This document shows positions 8,084 to 15,720 of a stretch of 64,000 bases of DNA, piece by piece; position 1 is the stretch's first letter; the number at the start of each line of letters is the position of its first letter. The position numbers and the translations under genes were made by a program. The DNA is from JAILZP01 sp037444185 (GTDB lineage Bacteria; Bacillota; Desulfotomaculia; Desulfotomaculales; Desulfocucumaceae): contig JBBIMW010000002.1 in the NCBI GenBank assembly GCA_037444185.1, positions 59,830 to 123,829 of the forward strand. Reading direction: 5' to 3'. A model generated the notes under the pieces. The model saw only the letters and a program-made list of their open reading frames with translations. It ran no database searches and was not told the origin of the DNA.

Positions 8084-8123
8084 TATCTTTATATGAGTTA
8101 TTTTAAAGTTAGAGGTGTGCATC

Positions 8124-8918
8124 TTGCCGCATTCTGGTCCCATAGGAGTATTTGACTCGGGGGTGGGCGGCCTTTCGGTTTTAAGGGAAATAAGGCGGTT
8201 TTTACCCAATGAGGACACTATTTATTTTGCGGATTCGGCATATTGTCCATACGGCGCCAGAACTCCATTTGAAATTGTGTCCCGGTCCGTCAAAATATGC
8301 CATTTCCTTGTGGAACGGGGATGCAAGGCGCTGGTGGTGGCTTGCAACACCGCCTCGGTGGTGGGATTGGATTTCTACCGCCGCGAATGCATCGTGCCCA
8401 TAGTGGGTATGGAACCGGCTGTCAAGCCCGCCACCGCCAACACCAAAAACGGCAGGGTCGGGGTACTGGCCACCGGGGTTACCCTCTCCGGCCACCGTTT
8501 TTCATCGCTGCTGGAAAGATGCCAGAATGGCGCCGAAGTGTTCACACAGCCCTGCCCCGGTCTGGTGGAACTGGTGGAAAGCGGCAGGCACGACGGGCCC
8601 GGGGCGCCGGAACTACTGAACAAATATCTGGATCCATTGCTAAAGGCCGGTGTCGACACCATAGTGCTGGGCTGTACCCACTATCCCTTCTTAAAGGATC
8701 TGATATTGGAACTATCGGGTCCACGGATCAAGGTGATCGACAGCGGCGAGGCGGTGGCCCGCCAGTTATGCAGGGTGTTGGCGGAGCAGGGGCTGGAAAA
8801 CCGGCCGGACAGGAAAGGAGCCGAATTTTTCCATACCAGCGGCGATCCAGGCCTGGTTGGGCCGGTGATAAAAAAACTGTGGGGCGGTCATCCCGAAATA
8901 ATGCACACCCCACTTTAA
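8124..8918 (+). CDS. murI: Glutamate racemase
   Basis: The protein has the family start P-I-G-V-F-D-S-G-V-G-G-L-S-V-L and two catalytic cysteines: V-V-A-C-N-T-A-S (about Cys74) and V-L-G-C-T-H-Y-P (about Cys184). It makes D-glutamate for peptidoglycan in the cytoplasm. The start is set at TTG 8124 because AGAGGTG lies 6 bases upstream; the in-frame GTG at 8115 falls inside that ribosome site. The length of 264 residues is normal. Confidence 0.95.
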   Translation: MPHSGPIGVFDSGVGGLSVLREIRRFLPNEDTIYFADSAYCPYGARTPFEIVSRSVKICHFLVERGCKALVVACNTASVVGLDFYRRECIVPIVGMEPAVKPATANTKNGRVGVLATGVTLSGHRFSSLLERCQNGAEVFTQPCPGLVELVESGRHDGPGAPELLNKYLDPLLKAGVDTIVLGCTHYPFLKDLILELSGPRIKVIDSGEAVARQLCRVLAEQGLENRPDRKGAEFFHTSGDPGLVGPVIKKLWGGHPEIMHTPL

Positions 8919-8952
8919 ATGCCCATTAATCATCTCTGTAATGCGCTGCAGT

Positions 8953-10557
8953 TCATTCCTCAACTAAAAACTCAAGGTACGGCTTATCGAACTGCACCAT
9001 GGCATTTACCACCAATTCCACTATGCCGCCATAATGGACGTTGAATTTGACGGTCGCCTTATAGTATTCTAAAATATCCCTTATTGCTCCTTTGCAGTTT
9101 GAACAGGGTGTGGCTACGTACTTGGGGATGTCCGGATCTTCAATTGTGTTCTTGAAAGCGTCAAGAATCTGTTTGAATTTCATCCTGCTTGTAACTTTGT
9201 TTCTGAACTCGGGAAAATTAAAGGACTTCATTATGGCAAATCCGCTTCCGCCGCCGCAGCAGTAGTTTCTGACACCATGAGGAACCATTTCTCTGTACTG
9301 CGGACATATGGCGTTCATTATCTGACGTTGGGGCATGACTATTCCCATCATCCTGGCCACATTACAGGGGTCGTGCATGGTGACCGGGAAATTGTTTCTC
9401 ATGGGATCCAGTTTGAGCACGTTGTTTTTGATCAAATCCCACAGCAGGGGGAGGAAACTCTCCCTGGGGATATTGTCGTCCCCCACCATAATGCGGTCCA
9501 TGCTTACCATCGACGCTTTGTGGGCATGACCGCACTCCCCGACAATTATCCTCCTTACACCAAGTTCCTTGGCTGCCTTCAACTGGGCGTAGCCTATTTT
9601 TCTTCCCTGGGCGTCGTCGTAAAAAAGGCCGTAGTTGACATTATCGTATCCGATCATGTCACTGCTGAGCGTCCAGTCCAATCCGGCCTCCTCAAAGATA
9701 ATGGTGAAGGCGGCGGGGTTTTCCGGCCATGCCATGAATTCTCCGGCGTTATGGGTCAAAAGGATGTCCGCACCCTTTTTGTCCACGGGTATCTTGTACT
9801 TCTTGCCGACCCTTTCGTAAATGTCATCTTCCATAAATTCAATCAGATCAAGAAAGGCTTCCTTGTTGAGCCCGGTGCTGGAACCGGTGGCCAACTGGTT
9901 GACTGTACCCTTTTCATGCAGCGGTTTCGGTGCTATCCCCATTTCCATACTGTAGAGTTTTCTTATTTCTCTGGTCAGCAGCCCGTTGTCCAGTCCCAGG
10001 GGACAGGTTTGGGCACAGCGCCTGCACAGGTTGCACCGGTACGCCAGTTCCCCCAGACGTAAAATGGTTTCAATGTTTATGTCGATGGTTCCACCCAAAA
10101 ATCTTTCCAAAAGACTGCCGCCATATTTATGCTTTTTATAAAGCGACCGCAGCGTTTCGGAGCGGAATAATGGCCTGTATATTTCTGTCTCGTTGCTGCA
10201 TTTGTATATGTGACATGCTTCTGAACACGTATTGCACTTGGCGCAGTATTCAAAAGACAGCATCAGCGGCTGCAGGAAACCCCTGTTTGTTTCGCTGGAA
10301 AAGAGTTTGTCCAGGCCCGATAAAAATTTTTTTATCATCTCCTGTTCTTCTTCCTTGGTTTTCGGCCTTGCCAGGGTATCGTTGCCTACAAACCCGTCCA
10401 GGCTGGTGCAGTAGTCTTTTTTCCATGACTCCTTGGGAACTGAGAAATCTGGTTCCATGCCCGGCTTGTCATAAGGCGCCGGCAACGGCATCAGCTTATC
10501 AAGTTTGACCAGTTGTTCGGACGGTTTTCCCATGTCATTGGGCTTTATGTTATCCAT
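8953..10557 (-). CDS. dsrK: DsrK-type heterodisulfide-reductase-like iron-sulfur protein
   Basis: The 534-residue cytoplasmic protein has two [4Fe-4S] ferredoxin motifs, C-A-K-C-N-T-C-S-E-A-C (near 105) and C-N-L-C-R-R-C-A-Q-T-C-P (near 180). A CCG-type domain follows, with H-D-P-C, N-Y-C-C-G-G-G-S-G and T-P-C-S-N-C, the site type of HdrB/HdrD catalytic clusters. Together with the membrane subunit immediately upstream this is DsrK of the DsrMK complex, which in sulfate reducers is thought to pass menaquinol electrons to DsrC trisulfide. GAGGAGG lies 8 bases before the ATG at 10557. An ATG at 10575 overlaps the dsrM stop but is inside the ribosome site. Other Dsr subunits (J, O, P) are absent, as usual for Gram-positive sulfate reducers. 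An HdrD paralogue of other function is the alternative. Confidence 0.82.
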   Translation of the reverse strand: MDNIKPNDMGKPSEQLVKLDKLMPLPAPYDKPGMEPDFSVPKESWKKDYCTSLDGFVGNDTLARPKTKEEEQEMIKKFLSGLDKLFSSETNRGFLQPLMLSFEYCAKCNTCSEACHIYKCSNETEIYRPLFRSETLRSLYKKHKYGGSLLERFLGGTIDINIETILRLGELAYRCNLCRRCAQTCPLGLDNGLLTREIRKLYSMEMGIAPKPLHEKGTVNQLATGSSTGLNKEAFLDLIEFMEDDIYERVGKKYKIPVDKKGADILLTHNAGEFMAWPENPAAFTIIFEEAGLDWTLSSDMIGYDNVNYGLFYDDAQGRKIGYAQLKAAKELGVRRIIVGECGHAHKASMVSMDRIMVGDDNIPRESFLPLLWDLIKNNVLKLDPMRNNFPVTMHDPCNVARMMGIVMPQRQIMNAICPQYREMVPHGVRNYCCGGGSGFAIMKSFNFPEFRNKVTSRMKFKQILDAFKNTIEDPDIPKYVATPCSNCKGAIRDILEYYKATVKFNVHYGGIVELVVNAMVQFDKPYLEFLVEE

Positions 10558-10571
10558 TGAGGCTATCCTCC

Positions 10572-11507
10572 TCATGCATTTTTTATATCGGCGGGCTGAT
10601 CTTTCTTGGTGGAAGCCGAACCCGGATTGATGTGCGATGCCGACCAGGATGCCTTGGGCTTATAGCTCAAGGTTTTTTTAACCTTTTCCTCCAATTTGGA
10701 GTTTCTCAAGTTGGGTTCGTTTTCCCACATCACTTTGTGAAATGCAAAAAATTTACCTATATAATGGCTCATTTTGGTTTGGGGTATATAGATCAACAAA
10801 GCGCCCAGCAGTAAAATGTGTATGGTCAGGGCGGTTTCAGCCCGGATGGGGGAGAAGGTGATTAGGGATTTCATTATTTCCCGGCCATAATTGAAGGCAG
10901 GGTCTCCGCTCCACACCACGAGCCCCGATATGGCCGCCGCAAGGATGAAGATTAAGTTGAAATAATCCTGGGGTGTTGTGTATTTGTTTAAAATATTGTC
11001 GGAAATCCTTTTCATAAGAAGCAAGAATGCGCCCGACGTCACCAGCAGGGCCCCGGCGACACCGATCACCGAGGTGCCGTGATAAACCAGTGCGGCCCAT
11101 GGGCCGGCGCTTACCCCCGATGCAGTGACCAAAGACAGTCCCGACAACTCCGTAATGGCCCCCGCCAACAAAAAAACAGCCCACAGGCCCAGCAGGTAAA
11201 TCCCCATGTGTAGCGCGATGCTGGGCCACCAGTGGCGCCTGTTGTTGTCGTACAGCAATTTGATGAAAAGCATTTCTTTCAACATTTCCTTCAGCTCGCC
11301 GGCCAGCGACACCTGTCTCGGCTTATTCCACCACTCCAGATCTTCATAATAAGAGCCGCCATAATGACCTTTTTCCCCGGCTTCCTTGGGCACCGGATAC
11401 AGCTCCCAGCGGCCGTGCAGTGGCATGTTTTCATACTGGCGGAACTTGTAAAGCGAAATCCCGACAAAACAAACAAGAGACAGGTAGATAAAAGTCAGCA
11501 ACAACAA
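10572..11507 (-). CDS. dsrM: DsrM-type NarI-like cytochrome b membrane subunit
   Basis: The 311-residue protein has an N-terminal hydrophobic segment and a soluble region to about 85. Four to five more membrane spans carry His residues (for example H-M-G-I-Y-L-L-G and I-H-I-L-L-L-G) that fit a NarI-type dihaem cytochrome b, and a basic cytoplasmic tail follows. It would oxidise menaquinol and pass electrons to DsrK, whose gene follows directly. The start is taken as the first of three consecutive TTG codons, 9 bases after AGGGGG. A good promoter lies about 95 bases upstream. Confidence 0.82.
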   Translation of the reverse strand: MLLLTFIYLSLVCFVGISLYKFRQYENMPLHGRWELYPVPKEAGEKGHYGGSYYEDLEWWNKPRQVSLAGELKEMLKEMLFIKLLYDNNRRHWWPSIALHMGIYLLGLWAVFLLAGAITELSGLSLVTASGVSAGPWAALVYHGTSVIGVAGALLVTSGAFLLLMKRISDNILNKYTTPQDYFNLIFILAAAISGLVVWSGDPAFNYGREIMKSLITFSPIRAETALTIHILLLGALLIYIPQTKMSHYIGKFFAFHKVMWENEPNLRNSKLEEKVKKTLSYKPKASWSASHINPGSASTKKDQPADIKNA

Positions 11508-11550
11508 TCCCGGCTTCCCCCTTACTTAATATTTTTTGTTATATGTAAAT

Positions 11551-11573
11551 ACAAAACCGGAATCCGGTTTTGT
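11551..11573. promoter_or_regulatory. 10-bp inverted repeat in the dsrMK leader
   Basis: ACAAAACCGG and its exact complement are separated by AAT. The element lies between the predicted dsrM transcription start and the gene. No T-run follows on the minus strand, so it is more likely an operator or a leader hairpin than a terminator. Confidence 0.5.
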
Positions 11574-11608
11574 AAAAAATTGATTAATTCTTCACATTGC
11601 TTAGAAAA

Positions 11609-11637
11609 ATTATATACCCGGGGTGGCACATTTTCAA
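11609..11637 (-). promoter_or_regulatory. Promoter of dsrMK
   Basis: On the minus strand TTGAAA (11637-11632), a 17-base spacer and TATAAT (11614-11609). The transcription start is predicted near 11602, about 95 bases before dsrM. Confidence 0.75.
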
Positions 11638-11654
11638 GCATTTAAGAATCCGTT

Positions 11655-11684
11655 ACGTTATGCTTTAATACGTTATGCTTTAAT
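11655..11684. repeat. Two perfect 15-bp direct repeats upstream of the dsrMK promoter
   Basis: acgttatgctttaat occurs twice in tandem without a gap. The pair covers about -53 to -82 relative to the predicted dsrM start, a usual place for an activator site. The rest of the 325-base divergent interval (11508-11832) is AT-rich and shows no gene. Confidence 0.65.
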
Positions 11685-11841
11685 ATGTGAATAATAATCG
11701 CTTGATAAAACAGGCAGGAAATACTAAACCGGCAGTGAAATAACACCGATAACAGTATATATTTAAAAATCACCGGCTCCGGATGCCACTGTTTTCCAGT
11801 AATTTACACGGCTTCGCCGTTCCGGCCCGGGGGTGAATGCA

Positions 11842-13542
11842 TTGAAAATATTCAAGAAAGTATACGCTTTATACCTTGCCGGCATGCTGTCCATGCTGGG
11901 GGCGTTCATATTTATTGCCATGCCCCGGATCGGGAAGGTTTTCACTGAAGGCCTGGCGGCTTTCCAGGGAACGCCGGCGGCCGATGCGGCCCTTGACAAC
12001 CTTCACCGTGAATTTGTTTTTTTGAATATATTCCTGGTTGTTCTGACCATTTGTCTTCTGGCCGTAACCGCTTATTACTCCTGGATCTTGATAAAACCCC
12101 TGAACATGTTCTTGAAAAATCTGGCCGGAAGATTTTTTCCCGGCAAAGGCGGCAATTTCGACGATGCGTACTCAGCTGTTGAGTCGGTGCGCATGGGCGC
12201 GGCCGTGGCCCATTACGCCCCCATAGGCATAATGTTGGTGGACCGGGACGGCATAATCAGGTTTTTCAACCGGGAAGCCTCGGATATAACGGAATTCGAT
12301 CCTCAATCGGTGACCGGCAGACCAATGCTGAATTTTTTCCCGAACAATTATTACAATTACACCATGGAGGTAATAAAGACCGGAAGGGAATATATGGGGC
12401 TAAGGAACATAATCAAAGTGGGGGATTTTTTTAAGGAGATTATCTTCAGCATAAGTCCCCTCACTCTTCCGGACACGGTTTCCGGGGCTGTGGCCGTTTT
12501 CCAGGACGTGACGCCGCAGAGAAAGCTGATCGAAGTCCAGGCCGCCTATTCCCTGGTCAGGGATATGGTTACCCAAAGGGACCTGGACGGCATGGCCGGG
12601 GTAATCGCCAAATCGGCGGCGGAAATGGTCGACATAGAATTTTCCGCAGTATTTCTGGCGGACCGGGAGGGCGGTCTTGTCATCAGGTCGGCCTGCGGAA
12701 TAGCCGAGGAGGCTGTAAAAAATTACAACGCCCGCCCGGCGCGGGTGGACAGCCCGGAGATGGTGGAGCTGTACCGCCACAGATTGCCTCTCTTGCACGG
12801 AGACATCGGCGGGAACGCAGTCCTCGAACCCTTAATGGCTGTGCCCGGCGCCTGTTCTTTCTACTCCTTCCCGATTATATGCGAAGACCGGCTGGTGGGA
12901 TTATTGAATCTGTACAGTAGGCAGAAAAACAAACTGAACAGGGACATGATCTGTTTGCTGCAGTCCCTGTCCGGGCAGGTAAGCAGTGCCGTCGGCAATT
13001 TTCTAGAGATGCAAAGGATGCGCACCATGGCCTCCGTGGACGGGCTTACGGGGCTTTTCAATAAAAAGTACTTCCTTGAAAACCTCAGCGCCCGGCTGGA
13101 CAGTGTCGGCGCCTCAGGCCCGCCGCTGTCACTGGCCATGATGGACCTGGATCATTTTAAAAGCATTAACGATAGATATGGTCACCAGGCCGGAGACCGG
13201 TTGCTGAAAGATGTGGCCGGGGTGATGTTGCAGCAGGCCGATGAAGGCCATTGTGTATGCCGCTTCGGGGGTGAGGAATTCTCCATTATAATGCCCGGTG
13301 TCACAAAGGACGGGGCTGTGGAAGCGGTTAACCGCATCAGGTTCCGGATAGAAAACAGTATTTTTCACGTCCCCGGATGTGATGGCGTTGAAATGACCAT
13401 TTCCGGGGGTGTGGCCTGTTTCCCCGATGACGCCAAAAATGCCGGGGATCTTATATTGTTCAGCGATATTTCCCTGTATGCCGCCAAGAGATCCGGCCGC
13501 AACAGGGTGGTGGCCTACAGCCCCGGCTTGAAACTAATCTAG
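11842..13542 (+). CDS. Membrane sensor diguanylate cyclase (PAS-GAF-GGDEF)
   Basis: About 566 residues. Two membrane spans (about 8-30 and 60-82) enclose a short outer loop. A PAS domain follows (about 120-235, with I-G-I-M-L-V-D-R-D-G-I-I-R-F-F-N and F-Q-D-V-T), then a GAF domain (about 240-395). A GGDEF domain ends the protein, with intact catalytic R-F-G-G-E-E-F and metal/substrate motif D-L-D-H-F-K-S-I-N-D. It should make cyclic di-GMP. The RxxD inhibitory site is not present before GGEEF (D-E-G-H instead), so product feedback is probably weak. Start: TTG 11842 has GGGGGTGA just upstream; GTG 11833 is the alternative. It is divergent from dsrMK. Confidence 0.88.
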   Translation: MKIFKKVYALYLAGMLSMLGAFIFIAMPRIGKVFTEGLAAFQGTPAADAALDNLHREFVFLNIFLVVLTICLLAVTAYYSWILIKPLNMFLKNLAGRFFPGKGGNFDDAYSAVESVRMGAAVAHYAPIGIMLVDRDGIIRFFNREASDITEFDPQSVTGRPMLNFFPNNYYNYTMEVIKTGREYMGLRNIIKVGDFFKEIIFSISPLTLPDTVSGAVAVFQDVTPQRKLIEVQAAYSLVRDMVTQRDLDGMAGVIAKSAAEMVDIEFSAVFLADREGGLVIRSACGIAEEAVKNYNARPARVDSPEMVELYRHRLPLLHGDIGGNAVLEPLMAVPGACSFYSFPIICEDRLVGLLNLYSRQKNKLNRDMICLLQSLSGQVSSAVGNFLEMQRMRTMASVDGLTGLFNKKYFLENLSARLDSVGASGPPLSLAMMDLDHFKSINDRYGHQAGDRLLKDVAGVMLQQADEGHCVCRFGGEEFSIIMPGVTKDGAVEAVNRIRFRIENSIFHVPGCDGVEMTISGGVACFPDDAKNAGDLILFSDISLYAAKRSGRNRVVAYSPGLKLI

Positions 13543-13557
13543 GAGATGGACAATAAG

Positions 13558-13609
13558 GCCCTTGGCTTTTTATGTTGGGATGGCCAAGGGCTGAAATGTT
13601 TTTCCGGGG
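13558..13609 (+). terminator. Terminator-like hairpin after the GGDEF gene
   Basis: gcccttggc (13558-13566) pairs exactly with gccaagggc (13583-13591), followed by a T-rich run 8 bases later. It lies between convergent genes (GGDEF plus strand, metF minus strand) and could serve both. Confidence 0.55.
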
Positions 13610-13652
13610 TGTTGGACCTTTTGAGCGGCTTACGCGGGCCTGATTGCCGTAT

Positions 13653-14597
13653 TTAGGAGGCTGTATCCCGGTCTTCGAATCTGGGGCGCGGGTAGAGGCC
13701 CGTCCGCTCTACAATTTCAGGCACCACCTCTTCCCAGGCGATGGCCATGATGTGAACTCCGTGCACCCCCTTGACATTTTCTTTGATATATTTGATTTGT
13801 TCTATGGCCACCTCGATGCCTTCACGCTTTTGGTCTTCGGCCTTTTTGAGGCGCTCCACCAGGGAGTCAGGCACCAGCATGCCGGATACTCCGGTCTGCA
13901 GATATTTGGCCGCCCGCCAGCCCTTCAGGGGGGTTATGCCGGCCAGTATGCGCACCCTCTGGTCGATTCCCCTGGATCTGACCATCTCCATGAAACGCTC
14001 GAATCTTTCCATGTCAAATATGCACTGGGTCTGGATGAATTCGGCTCCGGCCTCCACTTTCTTTTCCAAACGGTCCACCCGGAACTCGAAGGGATCGGCG
14101 AAGGGATTGGCCACCGCGCCGATGTAGAACCTGGGTTCATGCTCCTTTATTGCTTCTCCCGACAGGAATTTTTTTTCGTCCCGCATCCTGCGCACCATCT
14201 GAACAAGCTGTAAGGAGTCGATATCGTAAACATTTTTGGACATGGGGTGATTGCCAAATTTCTGATGGTCGCCGGAAAGGCACAATACATTCCTCATGCC
14301 AAGGCTGTATGCCCCCATCAGGTCCGATTGCATGGCGATCCGGTTCCTGTCCCGGCAGGTCATCTGTACTATGGGCTCAATGCCGCAGTCCAGTATGTGC
14401 ACACCAGCGGCGATACTGCTCAAACGCACAATGGCGGTTTGGCAGTCGGTGATGTTGGTGGCGTCCACGTGATTAACCAGCATGTGGGCGTGGTGCCTGA
14501 TGCCGTGGGCGGATGCGTGCTTGGGGGGGCCGATTTCAGCGGTCACCGCAAATTGACCGCTTTCAAAAATGCGATGAAGTTTGCTTAAATAGCTCAT
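13653..14597 (-). CDS. metF: Methylenetetrahydrofolate reductase catalytic subunit
   Basis: The 314-residue TIM-barrel flavoprotein starts with the family pattern F-A-V-T-A-E-I-G-P-P-K and contains V-L-C-L-S-G-D-H and Q-T-Q-C-I-F-D. It interconverts methylene-THF and methyl-THF in the Wood-Ljungdahl methyl branch. It overlaps metV by 4 bases (ATGA), and the two follow Hdr and MvhD genes as in acetogens that make a MetFV-HdrABC-MvhD complex. No NAD-binding module is in this protein, so electrons probably come through MetV and the Hdr partners. Confidence 0.93.
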   Translation of the reverse strand: MSYLSKLHRIFESGQFAVTAEIGPPKHASAHGIRHHAHMLVNHVDATNITDCQTAIVRLSSIAAGVHILDCGIEPIVQMTCRDRNRIAMQSDLMGAYSLGMRNVLCLSGDHQKFGNHPMSKNVYDIDSLQLVQMVRRMRDEKKFLSGEAIKEHEPRFYIGAVANPFADPFEFRVDRLEKKVEAGAEFIQTQCIFDMERFERFMEMVRSRGIDQRVRILAGITPLKGWRAAKYLQTGVSGMLVPDSLVERLKKAEDQKREGIEVAIEQIKYIKENVKGVHGVHIMAIAWEEVVPEIVERTGLYPRPRFEDRDTAS

Positions 14598-15262
14598 CCG
14601 ATCATCACATCCTCTCTGACAGCCCTGCGGGGGCCGCCGTCCCTGGATGTGGACCAGTCTTTGGGCGGCTGTATTTCCAACAGCCTGTCAATCTTGCCCA
14701 GCTTTTTCATGCGGTCGTATATGAGCTGCCAGGCACAGTCCACATCTTTGCTTATTTCGCACTTGCCGTACTGTGAACCGCCGCAGGGACCGTTTAATAT
14801 GCTCTTGGAGCAGCGTATGACCGGGCAGATACCACCGGTTTTATGCAGTATGCAGGCCCCGCAAAGTCCGCATTTTTCCTCCCAGATACCATGCACCGTG
14901 GAACCGCCTATGAAGTCTGTGTTCAGAGCCGGCACCACCCATTTGTCGAAACGCTCCGCCAGGTATTGCACTCCTACGCCGCAAGCCAGGGAGATGATGG
15001 CGTCCACATCCTTCACCAGTCCCTCCAGGGCATCCACATATTCCGGGTCGCACTGGCGGGTGGCGGTGAAGGTGACGGTTTCCAGCGGGTTGCCCTCCAG
15101 CCTGCGCATGATGCGCAGGGCCGAGGCCATTATTTCGGTTTCCTTTTCACCCCCGGAAAGGCAAACCGTGACACACCCGGCGCACCCGATCAGCGCCACC
15201 CTTTTGCAGTCTCCCACCATGGTGGCTATTTCCTTGATGGGCTTTTGCTGGGCAATAATCAT
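14594..15262 (-). CDS. metV: MetV, iron-sulfur/zinc partner of MetF
   Basis: The 222-residue protein has a cysteine set G-C-A-G-C-V-T-V-C at the N-terminus and a C-terminal cluster C-G-L-C-G-A-C then C-P-V-I-R-C-S-K, N-G-P-C-G-G and Y-G-K-C. These are the signature of the MTHFR C-terminal-like (MetV) family. In acetogens MetV binds MetF and passes electrons to its flavin. ATG overlaps the stop of the upstream MvhD gene (ATGA), and its own stop overlaps metF, so the three are translationally coupled. Confidence 0.92.
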   Translation of the reverse strand: MIIAQQKPIKEIATMVGDCKRVALIGCAGCVTVCLSGGEKETEIMASALRIMRRLEGNPLETVTFTATRQCDPEYVDALEGLVKDVDAIISLACGVGVQYLAERFDKWVVPALNTDFIGGSTVHGIWEEKCGLCGACILHKTGGICPVIRCSKSILNGPCGGSQYGKCEISKDVDCAWQLIYDRMKKLGKIDRLLEIQPPKDWSTSRDGGPRRAVREDVMIG

Positions 15263-15720
15263 TCAGAACCACCTTCTTTCATGCAGCCGCAGTGGCAACC
15301 GCAGTGGCAGCCCGCATTATTCAGAGGATTTGGGCCCAACTCCCTGATGCGGGCGGTCATCTCGTTGGAGATTTCTGCAAAGCGCCCGCCCTGGGCGGAA
15401 GAGAGATTGTACATTTCCAGCCTGTTCCCGCCCAAACCTATTTCGTCCAATAGTTTTTTCACTGCGCTTACGCGTTTTCTTGCCCTGAAATTTCCTTTCA
15501 GGAAGTGACAGTCACCCTCCAGGCAACCGGCCACCAGCACACCGTCCGCTCCTTCTTCAAAGGCGTTCAGTATAACGCGGTGATCTATATTGCCGGAGCA
15601 TGTCATTTCCACCACCCTTATATTGGGTGAATACTGGAGCCTCATCGAACCTGCCAGGTCCGCAGCGGAGTAAGCTCAGTAGTGACAGCAGAAAGCCACT
15701 ATTTTGGGTTCAAATCCCAC
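15259..15720 (-). CDS. mvhD: MvhD-type hydrogenase iron-sulfur subunit, selenoprotein (copy 1)
   Basis: Read through one UGA (15678-15676), this is a full-length 153-residue MvhD/FlpD protein. It starts with GTG 15720 (GGAGG 9 bases upstream) and M-G-F-E-P-K-I-V-A-F-C-C-H-Y-U-A-Y. The UGA sits where the paralogue at 22920-23366 has the second Cys of C-N-W-C (residue 15). A hairpin 13 bases after the UGA fits a bacterial SECIS. Residue 66 is the usual Cys in G-C-L-E-G-D-C-H. The tail is very Cys-rich (G-C-H-C-G-C-H-C-G-C). MvhD carries electrons to HdrA. Gene finders will start it wrongly at 15645. The start overlaps the hdrA1 stop and the end overlaps metV. Confidence 0.88.
15646..15662 (-). 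promoter_or_regulatory. SECIS-like hairpin in mvhD copy 1
   Basis: On the minus strand CGGACCT pairs with AGGTTCG (one G-U pair) around the loop GGC, 13 bases after the in-frame UGA. This fits the bacterial rule of a short stem-loop with a G at the start of the apical loop about 16-37 bases from the UGA. Confidence 0.75.

Noticed and set aside
8953..10557. Assignment as HdrD of a methanogen-like heterodisulfide reductase
   Set aside because: The adjacent NarI-like cytochrome subunit, the length and the Gram-positive sulfate-reducer context fit DsrMK better; the HdrD idea is kept only as an alternative.
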